64,000 nt of DNA, taken from contig JBKJIG010000103.1 of the NCBI GenBank assembly GCA_046598415.1, forward strand, positions 1 to 64,000. The letters are read 5' to 3'. A program made the position numbers and the translations under genes. The DNA is from VFJZ01 sp046598415 (GTDB lineage Bacteria; Actinomycetota; Thermoleophilia; Gaiellales; F1-60-MAGs149). Position 1 is the first letter of the stretch; each line of letters opens with the position of its first letter. Below, piece by piece: positions 49,348 to 58,276 of the stretch. Below the pieces are notes generated by a model that saw nothing but the letters and a program-made list of their open reading frames with translations, was not told the origin of the DNA and ran no database searches.

Positions 49348-51216
49348 ATGGCGACCGACACGCTTCCCGGGGGCACCTTCGCGCTCCGCCTCGCCCGTCT
49401 GCTGCCCGCCGCGATCGTGCCGGGGCTGGCGCTCGTGCTCGCGCTCGGCGACGGCCAGTACGGCTCCACCTGGTACCCCGCCGGCATCGCGCTCGTGGCC
49501 GCGTTCGTGCTGTTCTCGAGCACCGGGCCGCGCCGCGCGCTGAGCCGCGTGCAGGTCGTGGCGCTGTCCGCTGCGGGCGGGCTCGCGGGCTGGACGTACC
49601 TCTCGCTGCTGTGGTCGGAGCTCGGCGGACCGACGCTGACCGCGGCCAACCGCGCGGCCACCTACGCTCTCGCCCTGGCGCTGGTCGTACTGGTCGGCGA
49701 CACGCCGCAGCGCCGCCGCGACCTGCTGCTCGTAATCGCCGGCGTGTCCGGCATCCTCGCGATCTACGTCGGCGTGCACCTCGCGGTGACGCCGAGCCTC
49801 GAGCTGTTCCAGGCCGACCGCCTGTTCAGCCCCATCGGGTACCCGAACGCGCTCGCCGCCTTCCTGATGATGGGACTCTGGCCGCTGGTGGCGCTCGCCG
49901 CCTCGCCCGAGGAGCCGATCGCGGTCCGGGGCGCGGCGTTGCTCGGCGCCGCCGCGATCCCGTCGGCCGCGCTCCTGACCGTCTCGCGGGCCGGTGCGCT
50001 GTTCGCCGTGATCGGGGCGATCGTGTACTTCGCCGTCTCGCCGATCCGGGTCCGGTCGCTGCTGGTGGCACTCGTCGCCTTCGCTCCCCTGATCGCCGGC
50101 TTCCGGACCCTCGACGACGTCCAGTATGGCGCCACGGTCTCCGGGACGGAGGCGGCCGGCCGGGTGATCATGATCGGCGCACTCGCCGGTCTGATCGCGG
50201 GCATCGCCTGGGCTCTGGCCGAGCGCCGCGTCCGGGTCCCGTCGACAATCGGACGGGCGCTGCGCGTGATCCTCGTCGCGGGGCTCGTGGTCGGCGTCAT
50301 CGGCGGCGTGGTCGTGGCCATCGACCGTGACGCCGCCGGCTACGCGGACCGCCGCTGGGAGGCGTTCCAGGCCGGACAGGGCTCCGATGCGGGCGATTCC
50401 ACGAACCGGCTCCTGACCACGGGCTCGAACCGCTACGACTTCTGGCGCGTCGCCGTCAAGACGCTGCGTGACCATCCGCTCACCGGCACCGGCGCGTCCA
50501 CCTGGCAGTGGCACTACCTGACCGAGCGGCAATCGGACGAGGAGCCCGACAACGCGCACGGCGCCGTGTGGGAGTTCGCGGCCGGCCTCGGCATCGTCGG
50601 CGTCGTGCTCTTCGGCACGGTGGTCCTGCTGTCGATCGGCTCGGTCTTCTTCCCGGCCCAGACAAGCGACGGGCCGAGATCCGCCGCGCTGCTCGCGGCG
50701 ATGGTGATCGGCGTCGGGCACATGCAGGTCGACTGGCTGTGGGAGACCCCCGCCACCGGGCTGCTCGTGATGTCGATCTGCGGGCTCGCACTCGCGGGCC
50801 TGCGGAGACCGGAGCGCCCGGTGATCCTGCAGCTGCGCAAGGCCGGCCTCGTGCTCGCCATCCTGGTGGGCGTCGTCGGCATCCTCCCGGCGCTGCTGTC
50901 AGAGCGCTTCACGGACGCGAGCTATCGCGCCGCGCCGGCGGACGCGATCACCCTGGCCGAGCGCGCCGCCTTCCTGAATCCGTTTGCGGCCGCTCCGGAG
51001 CTGGCACGCGCCGCCGCCGCCGAGCGGGCCAACCAGCCCGACACGCGAGTCGATGCGCTGCGCTCCGCGACCGACCGGGAGCCGAAGAACTGGGCCACAT
51101 GGGCCCTGCTGGGCGAGGCGCAGACCGCCGTCGGCGATCCCGCAGCGGGTCAGCGCTCGTGCCTCCAGGCGCAGCACATCAAGCCGACCGTGGTATGCCC
51201 CGGGCAGTCCAGCTGA
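49348..51216 (+). CDS. O-antigen ligase/polymerase-like membrane protein (Wzy_C type)
   Basis: 622 residues from ATG 49348 (GAGGGGAAG upstream). About eleven TM helices, with the family's central segment SPIGYPNALAAFLMMGLWPLVALA (about 165-190) and a periplasmic loop holding NRYDFWRVAVKTLRDHPLTGTGASTWQWHYL, the Wzy_C signature (ligases and polymerases that join glycan chains). The last 100 residues are Ala-rich helices resembling TPR. Next to a GT4 glycosyltransferase, which supports a role in surface glycan assembly. Confidence 0.78.
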   Translation: MATDTLPGGTFALRLARLLPAAIVPGLALVLALGDGQYGSTWYPAGIALVAAFVLFSSTGPRRALSRVQVVALSAAGGLAGWTYLSLLWSELGGPTLTAANRAATYALALALVVLVGDTPQRRRDLLLVIAGVSGILAIYVGVHLAVTPSLELFQADRLFSPIGYPNALAAFLMMGLWPLVALAASPEEPIAVRGAALLGAAAIPSAALLTVSRAGALFAVIGAIVYFAVSPIRVRSLLVALVAFAPLIAGFRTLDDVQYGATVSGTEAAGRVIMIGALAGLIAGIAWALAERRVRVPSTIGRALRVILVAGLVVGVIGGVVVAIDRDAAGYADRRWEAFQAGQGSDAGDSTNRLLTTGSNRYDFWRVAVKTLRDHPLTGTGASTWQWHYLTERQSDEEPDNAHGAVWEFAAGLGIVGVVLFGTVVLLSIGSVFFPAQTSDGPRSAALLAAMVIGVGHMQVDWLWETPATGLLVMSICGLALAGLRRPERPVILQLRKAGLVLAILVGVVGILPALLSERFTDASYRAAPADAITLAERAAFLNPFAAAPELARAAAAERANQPDTRVDALRSATDREPKNWATWALLGEAQTAVGDPAAGQRSCLQAQHIKPTVVCPGQSS

Positions 51217-52346
51217 TCTCACGCCTGTCGGTCGGCGGCTCCGTGCTGCAGGCCATCAACACCACCGCCTTCCTGCAGCGGCTCGGCTGGGACTGCGTCC
51301 TCATGCACGGCGAGCCGGGGCCGGGCGAGGGCTCCATGCAGTCGATCGCCGATGAGCTCGGCGTCGAGCGGGTGGTGCTGAAGCAGATGACGCGCGAGCT
51401 CGGCCGGCACGACGTGCAGTCGCTGCGCGAGTGCCGCCGCGAGCTGCGCCGCCTCCGGCCCGACGTCGTCCACACGCACGGCGCGAAGGGCGGCACGGTC
51501 GGGCGCACGGCGGCGAGGCTCGCGCGGACACCCGCCGTCGTCCACACCTTCCACGGCCATGTGCTGCGCGGCTACTTCGGCCGCCCCAAGCAGGACGTCT
51601 TCCGCCTGATCGAGCGCTCGCTCGCCCACGCCTGCGACCGCATCGTCGCGGTGTCGGACGAGGTGCGCACCGATCTGATCGAGATGAAGGTGACGCGGCC
51701 GTCGAAGATCGACGTGATCCCGGTCGGCTTCGACATGCAGCGGCTGATCGTCCCGGCCGGCCGTCACGACGAGCTGCACCACGAGTTCCGTGCCAGCGTC
51801 GGCCTGCCCGACGCGCCGCTGGTGGTGTCGTTCGTCGGGCGCATCGTGCCGATCAAGCGCGCCGACCGGTTCCTGCAGGCCGCCTGGGAGCTGCGTGACA
51901 CGCCCGCGACCTTCATGGTGGTCGGCGACGGCGAGGAGCTGGCCGCCCTGCGGGACTCGGAGATCGCCCGGGCGCTCGGCGATCGCGTGGTGTTCACCGG
52001 CTACCGCTCGGACATCGCGGCCGTGTACCACGCCAGCGACATCGTGGTCCTGACGTCCGACAACGAGGGCACGCCGGTCAGTCTCATCGAGGCGCTGGCC
52101 TGCGGCGTCCCGGTCGTGGGCACCGACGTGGGCGGCGTGCGCTCCGTCGTCGCCGACGGCGTCACGGGCTTCGTCGTCCCGGCGCCCGACGCGGCGTTAC
52201 TCGCGAGCCGCATCCGCGAACTGATCGAGAACCGCGAGCTGCGCCACGGCTTCGGCCGGGCGGGTCGCGAGCGTGTCGAGAGCCGATTCTCGGCCGCACG
52301 CCTCGCCGCCGACCACGACCGGCTCTACCGCAGCATCCTCGGCTAG
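51195..52346 (+). CDS. Glycosyltransferase family 4
   Basis: 383 residues. Acceptor-domain start RAVQLISRLSVGGSVLQAINTTAF, HTHGAKGGTVGR (about 96), HTFHGHVLRGYF, and donor-domain motifs VSFVGRIVPIKRADRFLQA, VVGDGEE and EGTPVSLIEALACGVPVVGTDVGG (the EX7E element binding the nucleotide sugar). A retaining GT-B enzyme acting at the cytoplasmic face, like WcaL or PimB-type enzymes. Start overlaps the ligase-like gene by 22 bp, so both form an operon for a surface polysaccharide. Confidence 0.87.
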   Translation: MPRAVQLISRLSVGGSVLQAINTTAFLQRLGWDCVLMHGEPGPGEGSMQSIADELGVERVVLKQMTRELGRHDVQSLRECRRELRRLRPDVVHTHGAKGGTVGRTAARLARTPAVVHTFHGHVLRGYFGRPKQDVFRLIERSLAHACDRIVAVSDEVRTDLIEMKVTRPSKIDVIPVGFDMQRLIVPAGRHDELHHEFRASVGLPDAPLVVSFVGRIVPIKRADRFLQAAWELRDTPATFMVVGDGEELAALRDSEIARALGDRVVFTGYRSDIAAVYHASDIVVLTSDNEGTPVSLIEALACGVPVVGTDVGGVRSVVADGVTGFVVPAPDAALLASRIRELIENRELRHGFGRAGRERVESRFSAARLAADHDRLYRSILG

Positions 52347-52395
52347 AGGTTCGATGTGGAGTCTCGCGCACGCCTCCGTGGGCGTTCGCGTGCCG
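52347..52395. repeat. Dispersed inverted-repeat element, copy 3 (left end clear)
   Basis: Begins at the base after the glycosyltransferase stop: AGGTTCGATGTGGAGTCTCG, continuing CGCACGCCTCCGTGGGCG as in copy 1. The right end is degenerate or lost. Directly behind it is the hairpin at 52435. Confidence 0.55.
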
Positions 52396-52434
52396 CGTAC
52401 CGAAACGCCCAAGCCCGGCCGGCGGCCGAGGACG

Positions 52435-52464
52435 CCGAAGGCCCGGCAGGTGCCGGGCCTTCGG
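52435..52464. terminator. Bidirectional terminator
   Basis: CCGAAGGCCCGGCA (52435-52448) and TGCCGGGCCTTCGG (52451-52464), 13 usable base pairs with an AGGT loop, between convergent glycosyltransferase and LPFTG genes. Confidence 0.75.
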
Positions 52465-52500
52465 GACTGCTAGGGGCGCTCGGGGGAGCGGGAAATCCGA

Positions 52501-52878
52501 TCAGGCGATGTCGTCGCGCCGGCCGGTGCGCCGGAGAACGAAGCCGGCGATGAGGAGCGTGCCGCCGATCAGGACGAACGTGATCATCTCGGCGCCGGTG
52601 AAGGGCAGGTCGCCGGAGCCGCTGGTGCCCTCGGTCTGGGTGCCCAGCGCGGACTTGACAGCCTCGACGCCGTTCTTCCCGCCGTAGGTCTTCAGGAGCG
52701 GGCTCGAGAGAGCGGCGTTCAGATCGGCCTTCGAGTAGGCACCGTCGATCTGCCCATCCTTCGCATCCTGGATAATCTGGTCGACCGTCGCCGCCGACGC
52801 CATCGGGACAAAGGCGAGCATCATTGCGGCAACCGCGGCGATCAGGAAGATCCTCAACGTGTTGGGGGACAGCTTCAT
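52501..52878 (-). CDS. LPFTG-anchored (sortase substrate) small surface protein
   Basis: 125 residues from ATG 52878 (in-frame ATGs at 52884 and 52905 are alternatives). Signal peptide about 1-29 (LRIFLIAAVAAMMLAFVPMASA), a mature part of about 60 residues with an EF-like or helical core (VDQIIQDAKDGQIDGAYSKADLNAAL), then LPFTG at 91-95, a hydrophobic helix and a basic tail (RRTGRR): a complete cell-wall sorting signal. It should be linked to peptidoglycan by a class E/A-like sortase, not encoded here. A TATAAA box lies about 100 bp upstream. Confidence 0.82.
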   Translation of the reverse strand: MKLSPNTLRIFLIAAVAAMMLAFVPMASAATVDQIIQDAKDGQIDGAYSKADLNAALSSPLLKTYGGKNGVEAVKSALGTQTEGTSGSGDLPFTGAEMITFVLIGGTLLIAGFVLRRTGRRDDIA

Positions 52879-53066
52879 GCACATCACTTTCGGGGGGGTC
52901 GTCATGCTCAGAATATCCCTTCGCCTATCGGTTCCGCAAATTCTCTGAAGGTTCAGCCGCAACGAATAGGCAGACTTTATACGGATCGCCGTTCGGACTG
53001 GCCTGGTGATCTGCCCTCGGGCCGATCGGCTCGGGCACCACCGTATGGTAGTCAAGCACTCGGCGA
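52879..53066. other. Promoter region of the LPFTG gene
   Basis: 188 bp, less GC-rich than average. On the minus strand TATAAA stands at about 52977-52982 as a likely -10 box, giving a leader of about 90 nt. A perfect 10-bp palindrome GCCGATCGGC lies at 53021-53030. No ORF with coding bias. Confidence 0.45.
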
Positions 53067-54401
53067 TCATCCCCCATCAAGGGGATTTTTAACCATGTTC
53101 GCTACAACCGCGCCTTCAAGTTCGAGGCGATCGGCCAGGTTCGTGGTACGCCGCCCGGTGAGTTTCTCGATCCGTCGCAGCCGGTAGCGCACCGTGTTCT
53201 TGTGCACGTAGAGGCGATCCGCCGCCGCGGCGACCGAGAGCCCCGACTCCAGCACGGCCGTCAGCGTGTCGAGCAGCTCGGGGGAGAGACTGCCGACGAT
53301 CTCGTCCGCCAGCGCCGCTGCGCCGTCGGGGCCGAGCGCGCGCAACAGGGAATCGGCGACCCGAACGTGCGCGTAGACCGGCGGCCGACCCAGCAACCGC
53401 CCGAGCTCGCGGGCAGCGCGCGCCTCGGCCAGCCCGCGCGGGCCGTCGCCCGACGCCGAGCCGGCGCCCCAGGCCGTGCCGGCGACCACGACGGCGAGCC
53501 GATCGATGACGACGGGGGCCGGCAGCAGGGCGACCAGGTCGTCGCCGACGTCGCTGCACGTCGCGCCCAGCTCGCGCAGCCGGCCCACCAGCGCCGGCTC
53601 GCCGCCGGCGACCACCAGCACGATGGCCGGCTCGTCGCCCGCGGACGTTGCGAGGAACCTGCGCACCCGCTCGGCGTCGCGCCGGTCGCGCGACGCCCTC
53701 ACCGGGTCGCCGCGGCCCGACTCGAGCGTCACCAGCGCCGCAGCCTGGGCGAGGAGCGGCTCTGCCAGCACACCGCCGCCGCTGCCGTGCAGCGCGAGCT
53801 CGCCGCCGGCGACCACGTGGACGGCGATCGATGGCCCCTCCGTCCTGCCGGCGACGATCAGGCGCCGCCCGGCGGCATCCTGCAGCACGACGCCGAGCCC
53901 CGTGACGGCGGCCAGCGCCTCGACCACGCCACCCACGCCGCCGGCACCCGCCGCCCGCGTCAGCGTCGCCGCCGCCGCGATGGCGCCGGCCGCCGCAGCG
54001 GCGCCGCCGCCGGCCAGGGCGGCCTCCAGCGCCGCACCCGCCGCCGCCGCGTCGCTGCCGTGCGAAAGGGCGAACAGCGGCAGACCCGTCTCGTCCGCCG
54101 TGGCGCGCACCCCCGCGAGCGTGCCCGTGAGGTAGTGGCCGTCGACGAACACCAGGCCGGCCGCGCCCAGTTCGGCCAGCCGCGAGACGAGCTGCCGGCC
54201 CTCGCCGCCGCCCGGGATGCCGGCCCGACGCGCCACGACCAGGTCGCCCTCCCGCGCCCGCACCTGCGTGCCGGGCCCCACGTCGCGGACGACGACGCGC
54301 ACGACCGGGCGATCGAGGCCGGCGCGCCCGGCCAGCAGACGGCTGCGGTCGAGGAGGCTGGCGCTCGCCAGGTCGCGGATCCGCAGCGCACCGTTGTCCA
54401 T
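53067..54401 (-). CDS. PucR/CdaR-family transcriptional activator
   Basis: 444 residues. N-terminal purine-catabolism regulatory (PucR) domain (about 1-130: RIRDLASASLLDRSRLLAG, GAAGLVFVDGHYL), a Gly/Ala-rich middle, a GGDEF-like degenerate segment and the C-terminal HTH_30: LTAVLESGLSVAAAADRLYVHKNTVRYRLRRIEKLTG. Such proteins activate uptake and degradation genes for purines, allantoin or related nitrogen compounds. Divergent from the ABC importer-creatininase operon, which is its probable target, across 93 bp with an inverted repeat. Confidence 0.87.
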   Translation of the reverse strand: MDNGALRIRDLASASLLDRSRLLAGRAGLDRPVVRVVVRDVGPGTQVRAREGDLVVARRAGIPGGGEGRQLVSRLAELGAAGLVFVDGHYLTGTLAGVRATADETGLPLFALSHGSDAAAAGAALEAALAGGGAAAAAGAIAAAATLTRAAGAGGVGGVVEALAAVTGLGVVLQDAAGRRLIVAGRTEGPSIAVHVVAGGELALHGSGGGVLAEPLLAQAAALVTLESGRGDPVRASRDRRDAERVRRFLATSAGDEPAIVLVVAGGEPALVGRLRELGATCSDVGDDLVALLPAPVVIDRLAVVVAGTAWGAGSASGDGPRGLAEARAARELGRLLGRPPVYAHVRVADSLLRALGPDGAAALADEIVGSLSPELLDTLTAVLESGLSVAAAADRLYVHKNTVRYRLRRIEKLTGRRTTNLADRLELEGAVVANMVKNPLDGG

Positions 54402-54433
54402 CCGGATAGATTCTAGACTCGATCGTTATCCGG
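54402..54433. promoter_or_regulatory. Inverted repeat between PucR gene and ABC operon
   Basis: CCGGATA (54402-54408) and TATCCGG (54427-54433), 18 bp apart and starting at the base before the PucR start codon. Symmetric seven-base arms spaced by about two helical turns suit a dimeric activator site, also giving autoregulation. Confidence 0.55.
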
Positions 54434-54494
54434 TCGCCTACTAGCACGCCGTCTTCCCGCAACGTACGCTTCCCTGACCCGCGGAGGAGGGGTG

Positions 54495-56384
54495 ATGAGG
54501 ATTTTGAAACGCATGCACGGTCGAGGGCTCGTGATCCTCGCCGTCCTCGGCCTGACGGCGGCCGCGACGGCGATCGCACCGCTGGCGTCCGCCGAGGACC
54601 CGCCGGCCACGAACGACTGGCGCATCGGCTACGACCAGGAGTTCGACAACAACCTGAACCCGTTCGCGGCCCAGTTCACGTCGGACTACTTCGTCTTCAC
54701 CGAGGTCTACGACCTGCTGCTGAACTTCAAGGTCGAGGACAACTCCCCCGATCTCGTGAACTCGCCCGCCCAGAGCTTCGAGTCCTCGCCGGACGGCAAG
54801 ATCTGGACATACAAGCTCCGCCCCGGCATCAAGTGGGCCGACGGCCAGCCGTTCACGGCCGACGACGTGATCTGGACGTTCCAGACGGTGATCGACACCG
54901 CCGAGGATCCGGGCAACGTCATGTCGGGCTACCTGCCGGCAGTCGACAAGCTCGAGAAGGTCGACGACCTGACGGTCAAGATCACCCTGCCCGAGCCGAA
55001 CGTCCGGATGTCGTCACTCTACATCCCGATCCTCCCGAAGCACATCTGGGAGAAGGCCGATCTCAAGAAGATCAAGGACTTCGACCCGTTCACCGAGATC
55101 ACCGACGCCACGACGGGCGAGAAGAAGAAGGCGATCATCGGCACCGGCCCCTTCATGCTCACGAAGCTCGACAAGAAGGGCACGACGATCCTCGAGCGCA
55201 ACCCGTACTTCTACGGGCCCAAGGGCGAGATCGACCGCATGCTGATGGTCAAGTACGGCGAGAAGGATCCGCAGCTGCGCGATATCAAGCTGGGCAAGCT
55301 CGACGGGATCCTGAACGGCAGCCTCAAGTGGGCGACGGCCGAGGCGGCGAATAAGGACATCACCATCTGGTCCTACCCCAGCCCCGGCTTCTCCGAGATC
55401 GCCTTCAACTCGTGCACGGGGGCGGCCGAGTCGCTCTGCACCGGCGCCGGCAAGGACGTCAAGACGAAGGTCGTCCAGGATCTGGCGATCCGGCACGCGC
55501 TGTACTACGCGTTCAACCGGCCCGAGGTGCTCGCGACCGTCCTCCAGAACCAGGGCACCGTCGGCAACGGTCTGATCTCGCCGTACTTCGCTCGCTACTA
55601 CAAGGACTGGTCGACCGACCCGGACGTGGGCTACCCGTACGACCCGGCCAAGGCGAAGCAGGTCCTCGCCGACGGTGGCTGGACCTGCCCGGCCGGCGGC
55701 ATCTGCACCAAGGGCGGGACGAAGGCCGAGTTCGAGCTGCTCGTCCGCCAGAACAACCAGGATGATCAGAACGCCGCGCAGCGTTACGCCTCCGACGCCA
55801 AGGCGGTCGGGATCGACATGAAGATCGCGATCGTGTCCGAGGATCAGATCAACGAGCGCATCTACGCGACCAGCCCGACCGACAAGAACAAGTACGAGTC
55901 GACCTACGACGCCTTCTACTGGGGCTGGGGCGGCGACAACGACTCGCCGCACTTCAACTTCGACGTGCTCGTCTGCGGCTCGAGCTGGCAGGACTCGATG
56001 TACTGCAACCCGGCGTACGACAAGCTCGTCGCCGACGCGCTGAAGGAGCTCGACTTCGACAAGCGCCTGACGCTGCTGCACGACGCGGAGAAGATCGCCC
56101 TGGCCGACGCGCCCTACCTGATCACCGACCACGACAACGTGGTCGCGGTGACCTACAACGACACGTGGACGGGCTACGTGCACCAGCCGTCCGGCAAAGG
56201 CGCGCCCTTCGGCTACTCGTGGGTGCAGCTGCAGGTGATCAAGAAGGCCGCCGCCAGCGGGGGCGGCTCCAACACCGGCCTCATCGTCGCCGTCGCCGGC
56301 GGCCTCGTCGCGCTGGTCGCCATCGGCGCCGTCGTGCTGCGCCGCCGCGACAGGGACGAACCGGTCGAGCTCGAGCAGGACTAG
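54495..56384 (+). CDS. dppA: ABC importer substrate-binding protein (peptide/opine type) with C-terminal TM anchor
   Basis: 629 residues. Signal peptide (about 10-35), then an SBP_bac_5 fold: DYFVFTEVYDLLLNF, WTYKLRPGIKWADGQPFTADDVIWTFQTV and NPYFYGPKGEIDRM are family landmarks. The C terminus has an extra Gly/Ser linker, one TM helix (LIVAVAGGLVALVAIGAVVL) and RRRDRDE. Such proteins are usually lipoproteins; this one lacks a lipobox and seems anchored by its tail. ATG 54495 is preferred over GTG 54492 because of the GGAGGAGG spacing. First gene of a five-gene importer operon. Confidence 0.87.
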   Translation: MRILKRMHGRGLVILAVLGLTAAATAIAPLASAEDPPATNDWRIGYDQEFDNNLNPFAAQFTSDYFVFTEVYDLLLNFKVEDNSPDLVNSPAQSFESSPDGKIWTYKLRPGIKWADGQPFTADDVIWTFQTVIDTAEDPGNVMSGYLPAVDKLEKVDDLTVKITLPEPNVRMSSLYIPILPKHIWEKADLKKIKDFDPFTEITDATTGEKKKAIIGTGPFMLTKLDKKGTTILERNPYFYGPKGEIDRMLMVKYGEKDPQLRDIKLGKLDGILNGSLKWATAEAANKDITIWSYPSPGFSEIAFNSCTGAAESLCTGAGKDVKTKVVQDLAIRHALYYAFNRPEVLATVLQNQGTVGNGLISPYFARYYKDWSTDPDVGYPYDPAKAKQVLADGGWTCPAGGICTKGGTKAEFELLVRQNNQDDQNAAQRYASDAKAVGIDMKIAIVSEDQINERIYATSPTDKNKYESTYDAFYWGWGGDNDSPHFNFDVLVCGSSWQDSMYCNPAYDKLVADALKELDFDKRLTLLHDAEKIALADAPYLITDHDNVVAVTYNDTWTGYVHQPSGKGAPFGYSWVQLQVIKKAAASGGGSNTGLIVAVAGGLVALVAIGAVVLRRRDRDEPVELEQD

Positions 56385-56387
56385 GCA

Positions 56388-57350
56388 ATGTCGTGGCGAC
56401 ACGCCGGCACGCGAGCACTCGTCGCGTTCGGGACGCTGGCGTTCGTCCTCGTCTTCAACTTCTTCCTGTTCCGCGCCGTCGGTGACCCGAAGAAGGATCT
56501 GATCCGGAGCCGCCTGTCGCCCGCCGCGCGACAGGCGGTGATCCGGGAGCGCGGGCTGGACAAGGACAAGCTGACCCAGTTCCGGATCTACGTCGCGCAG
56601 ACCGTGCAGGGCGACCTCGGCACGTCCAACAACAGCCGCAAGGCCGTGCTGGACGAGCTGATCGCGGCGCTGCCCAACACGCTGCTGCTGGTGGGCATCG
56701 CGACCGTGCTGTCGTCGTTCCTCGGCTCCTGGATGGGGATGATCGCCGCGGGCAGGCGCGGCAGTACCACGGACACCTTGCTCACGCAGGGCAGCCTCGT
56801 GCTGTGGTCGATGCCGTTCTTCTTCATCGGCATCGTCGCGATCTGGCTGTTCGCCGTGAAGGTACAGATCTTCCCGACCGGGTTGAAGAGCACGCCGGGC
56901 GGCCCGACCAGCGGCATCGCCTACTACTGGGACGTCTTCAAGCACCTGTTGCTGCCGGTCGGCACGCTCACCGCCAGCCTGCTCGCGCAGTACGCGGTGA
57001 TCATGCGGACGACCCTCCTCGACGTGCTCGGCGAGGACTACATCACGACGGGCCGGGCCATCGGCCTGTCGCGACGGCGCGTGATGCGCCAGCATGCCGT
57101 CCCGAACGCGCTGCTGCCGGTCGTCACGCTGATCGCGCTCAACATCGGCGTCGTGCTGTCGGGCGCGTTCGTGATCGAGTCGATCTTCTCCTGGCCGGGC
57201 ATCGGCGACCTGACCATCAACGCGATCGGCGACAAGGACTACCCGGTGCTGCAGGGCGCGTTCCTGCTGTCGTCCGCGGCCGTGATCATCGCGAACTTCG
57301 CCGCCGACATGGTGTACGGCTACATCGATCCGCGCGTGAAGGAGAGCTGA
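56388..57350 (+). CDS. dppB: ABC importer permease (DppB type)
   Basis: 320 residues with six TM helices. The cytoplasmic coupling loop GEDYITTGRAIGLSRRRVMRQHAVPNALLPVV (about 220-250) is the EAA motif. N-terminal loop VGDPKKDLIRSRLSPAARQAVIRERGLD is typical of DppB. The stop overlaps the next start. The name follows the dipeptide family and does not imply dipeptide specificity. Confidence 0.9.
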   Translation: MSWRHAGTRALVAFGTLAFVLVFNFFLFRAVGDPKKDLIRSRLSPAARQAVIRERGLDKDKLTQFRIYVAQTVQGDLGTSNNSRKAVLDELIAALPNTLLLVGIATVLSSFLGSWMGMIAAGRRGSTTDTLLTQGSLVLWSMPFFFIGIVAIWLFAVKVQIFPTGLKSTPGGPTSGIAYYWDVFKHLLLPVGTLTASLLAQYAVIMRTTLLDVLGEDYITTGRAIGLSRRRVMRQHAVPNALLPVVTLIALNIGVVLSGAFVIESIFSWPGIGDLTINAIGDKDYPVLQGAFLLSSAAVIIANFAADMVYGYIDPRVKES

Positions 57351-58276
57351 TGGCGACCGAGGCGGGCACCGTTCGCCAGCACGGCGCCGGCGAGCGCGCG
57401 TGGCACGCGACGAAGAACGTCGCCGCCAAGACATGGGCATCCAAGGCCGGCCGCGCCGGACTCGGCATCCTGATCGTGTTCACGCTGATGGCGCTGACCG
57501 CCCCGTGGCTGGCACCGGAGGACCCGACGCGCGACTTCCACCCCGAGATCCTCGCCGGGCCGAGCTCCGAGCACTGGTTCGGCACCGACGGCAACGGCGC
57601 CGACGTGCTCTCCGGATTCCTGCTCGGCTCGCGCATCTCGATCGCCGTCGGCTTCTCCGCCGCCGTCATCTCGGGCGTCATCGGCGCGATCGTCGGCATC
57701 GTGTCCGGCTACTACGGCGGCTGGGTCGACAAGATTCTCACGGCGATCGACGACTGGTTCCTCGTGATCCCGTTCCTGCCGTTCGCGATCGTCGTCGCCA
57801 CCGGGCTCGGACGCGTCGCCGACGGGTGGCCGGGCGGCCGCGTGACGCTCCTGATCATCGTCATCGGAATCCTGTCCTGGGCAGGCACGTCGCGCATCGT
57901 GCGCAGCCAGGTGCTGTCGGTGAAGGAGCGCCAGTTCATCGAGCGCGCGAAGGCGCTCGGCGCGTCGCCGCGCTGGATCGTGCGCAAGCACATCCTCCCG
58001 AACGTGCTGCCGCTGGTGTTCGCCAACACGGTGCTGATCGTGTCCGCGACCATCCTCGCCGAGTCGACCCTCGCGTTCGTCGGCCTCGGCGACCCGTCGC
58101 GGCCGTCGTGGGGCACCATGCTGGAGCGCGCGAACGACTCCGGCGCCGTGGCCATCGGCGCGTGGTGGTTCTTCCTGCCGCCCGGCATCGGCATCGTGCT
58201 CGTGGTGCTCGGCTTCACGCTGGCCGGCCAGGCGATCGAGGACATCATCAACCCGCGCCTGCGGGAGCGCCGCTGA
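57350..58276 (+). CDS. dppC: ABC importer permease (DppC type)
   Basis: 308 residues, six TM helices. FGTDGNGADVLSGFLLGSRISIAVG near residue 78 and the EAA loop ERQFIERAKALGASPRWIVRKHILPNVLPL (about 202-231) are diagnostic. TGATG overlap with dppB and with dppD. Pairs with DppB as the second half of the channel. Confidence 0.9.
   Translation: MATEAGTVRQHGAGERAWHATKNVAAKTWASKAGRAGLGILIVFTLMALTAPWLAPEDPTRDFHPEILAGPSSEHWFGTDGNGADVLSGFLLGSRISIAVGFSAAVISGVIGAIVGIVSGYYGGWVDKILTAIDDWFLVIPFLPFAIVVATGLGRVADGWPGGRVTLLIIVIGILSWAGTSRIVRSQVLSVKERQFIERAKALGASPRWIVRKHILPNVLPLVFANTVLIVSATILAESTLAFVGLGDPSRPSWGTMLERANDSGAVAIGAWWFFLPPGIGIVLVVLGFTLAGQAIEDIINPRLRERR

Noticed and set aside
55014..57440. 808-codon antisense frame over the importer operon
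   Set aside because: Low-complexity Arg/Val/Asp composition and complete overlap with dppA/dppB.
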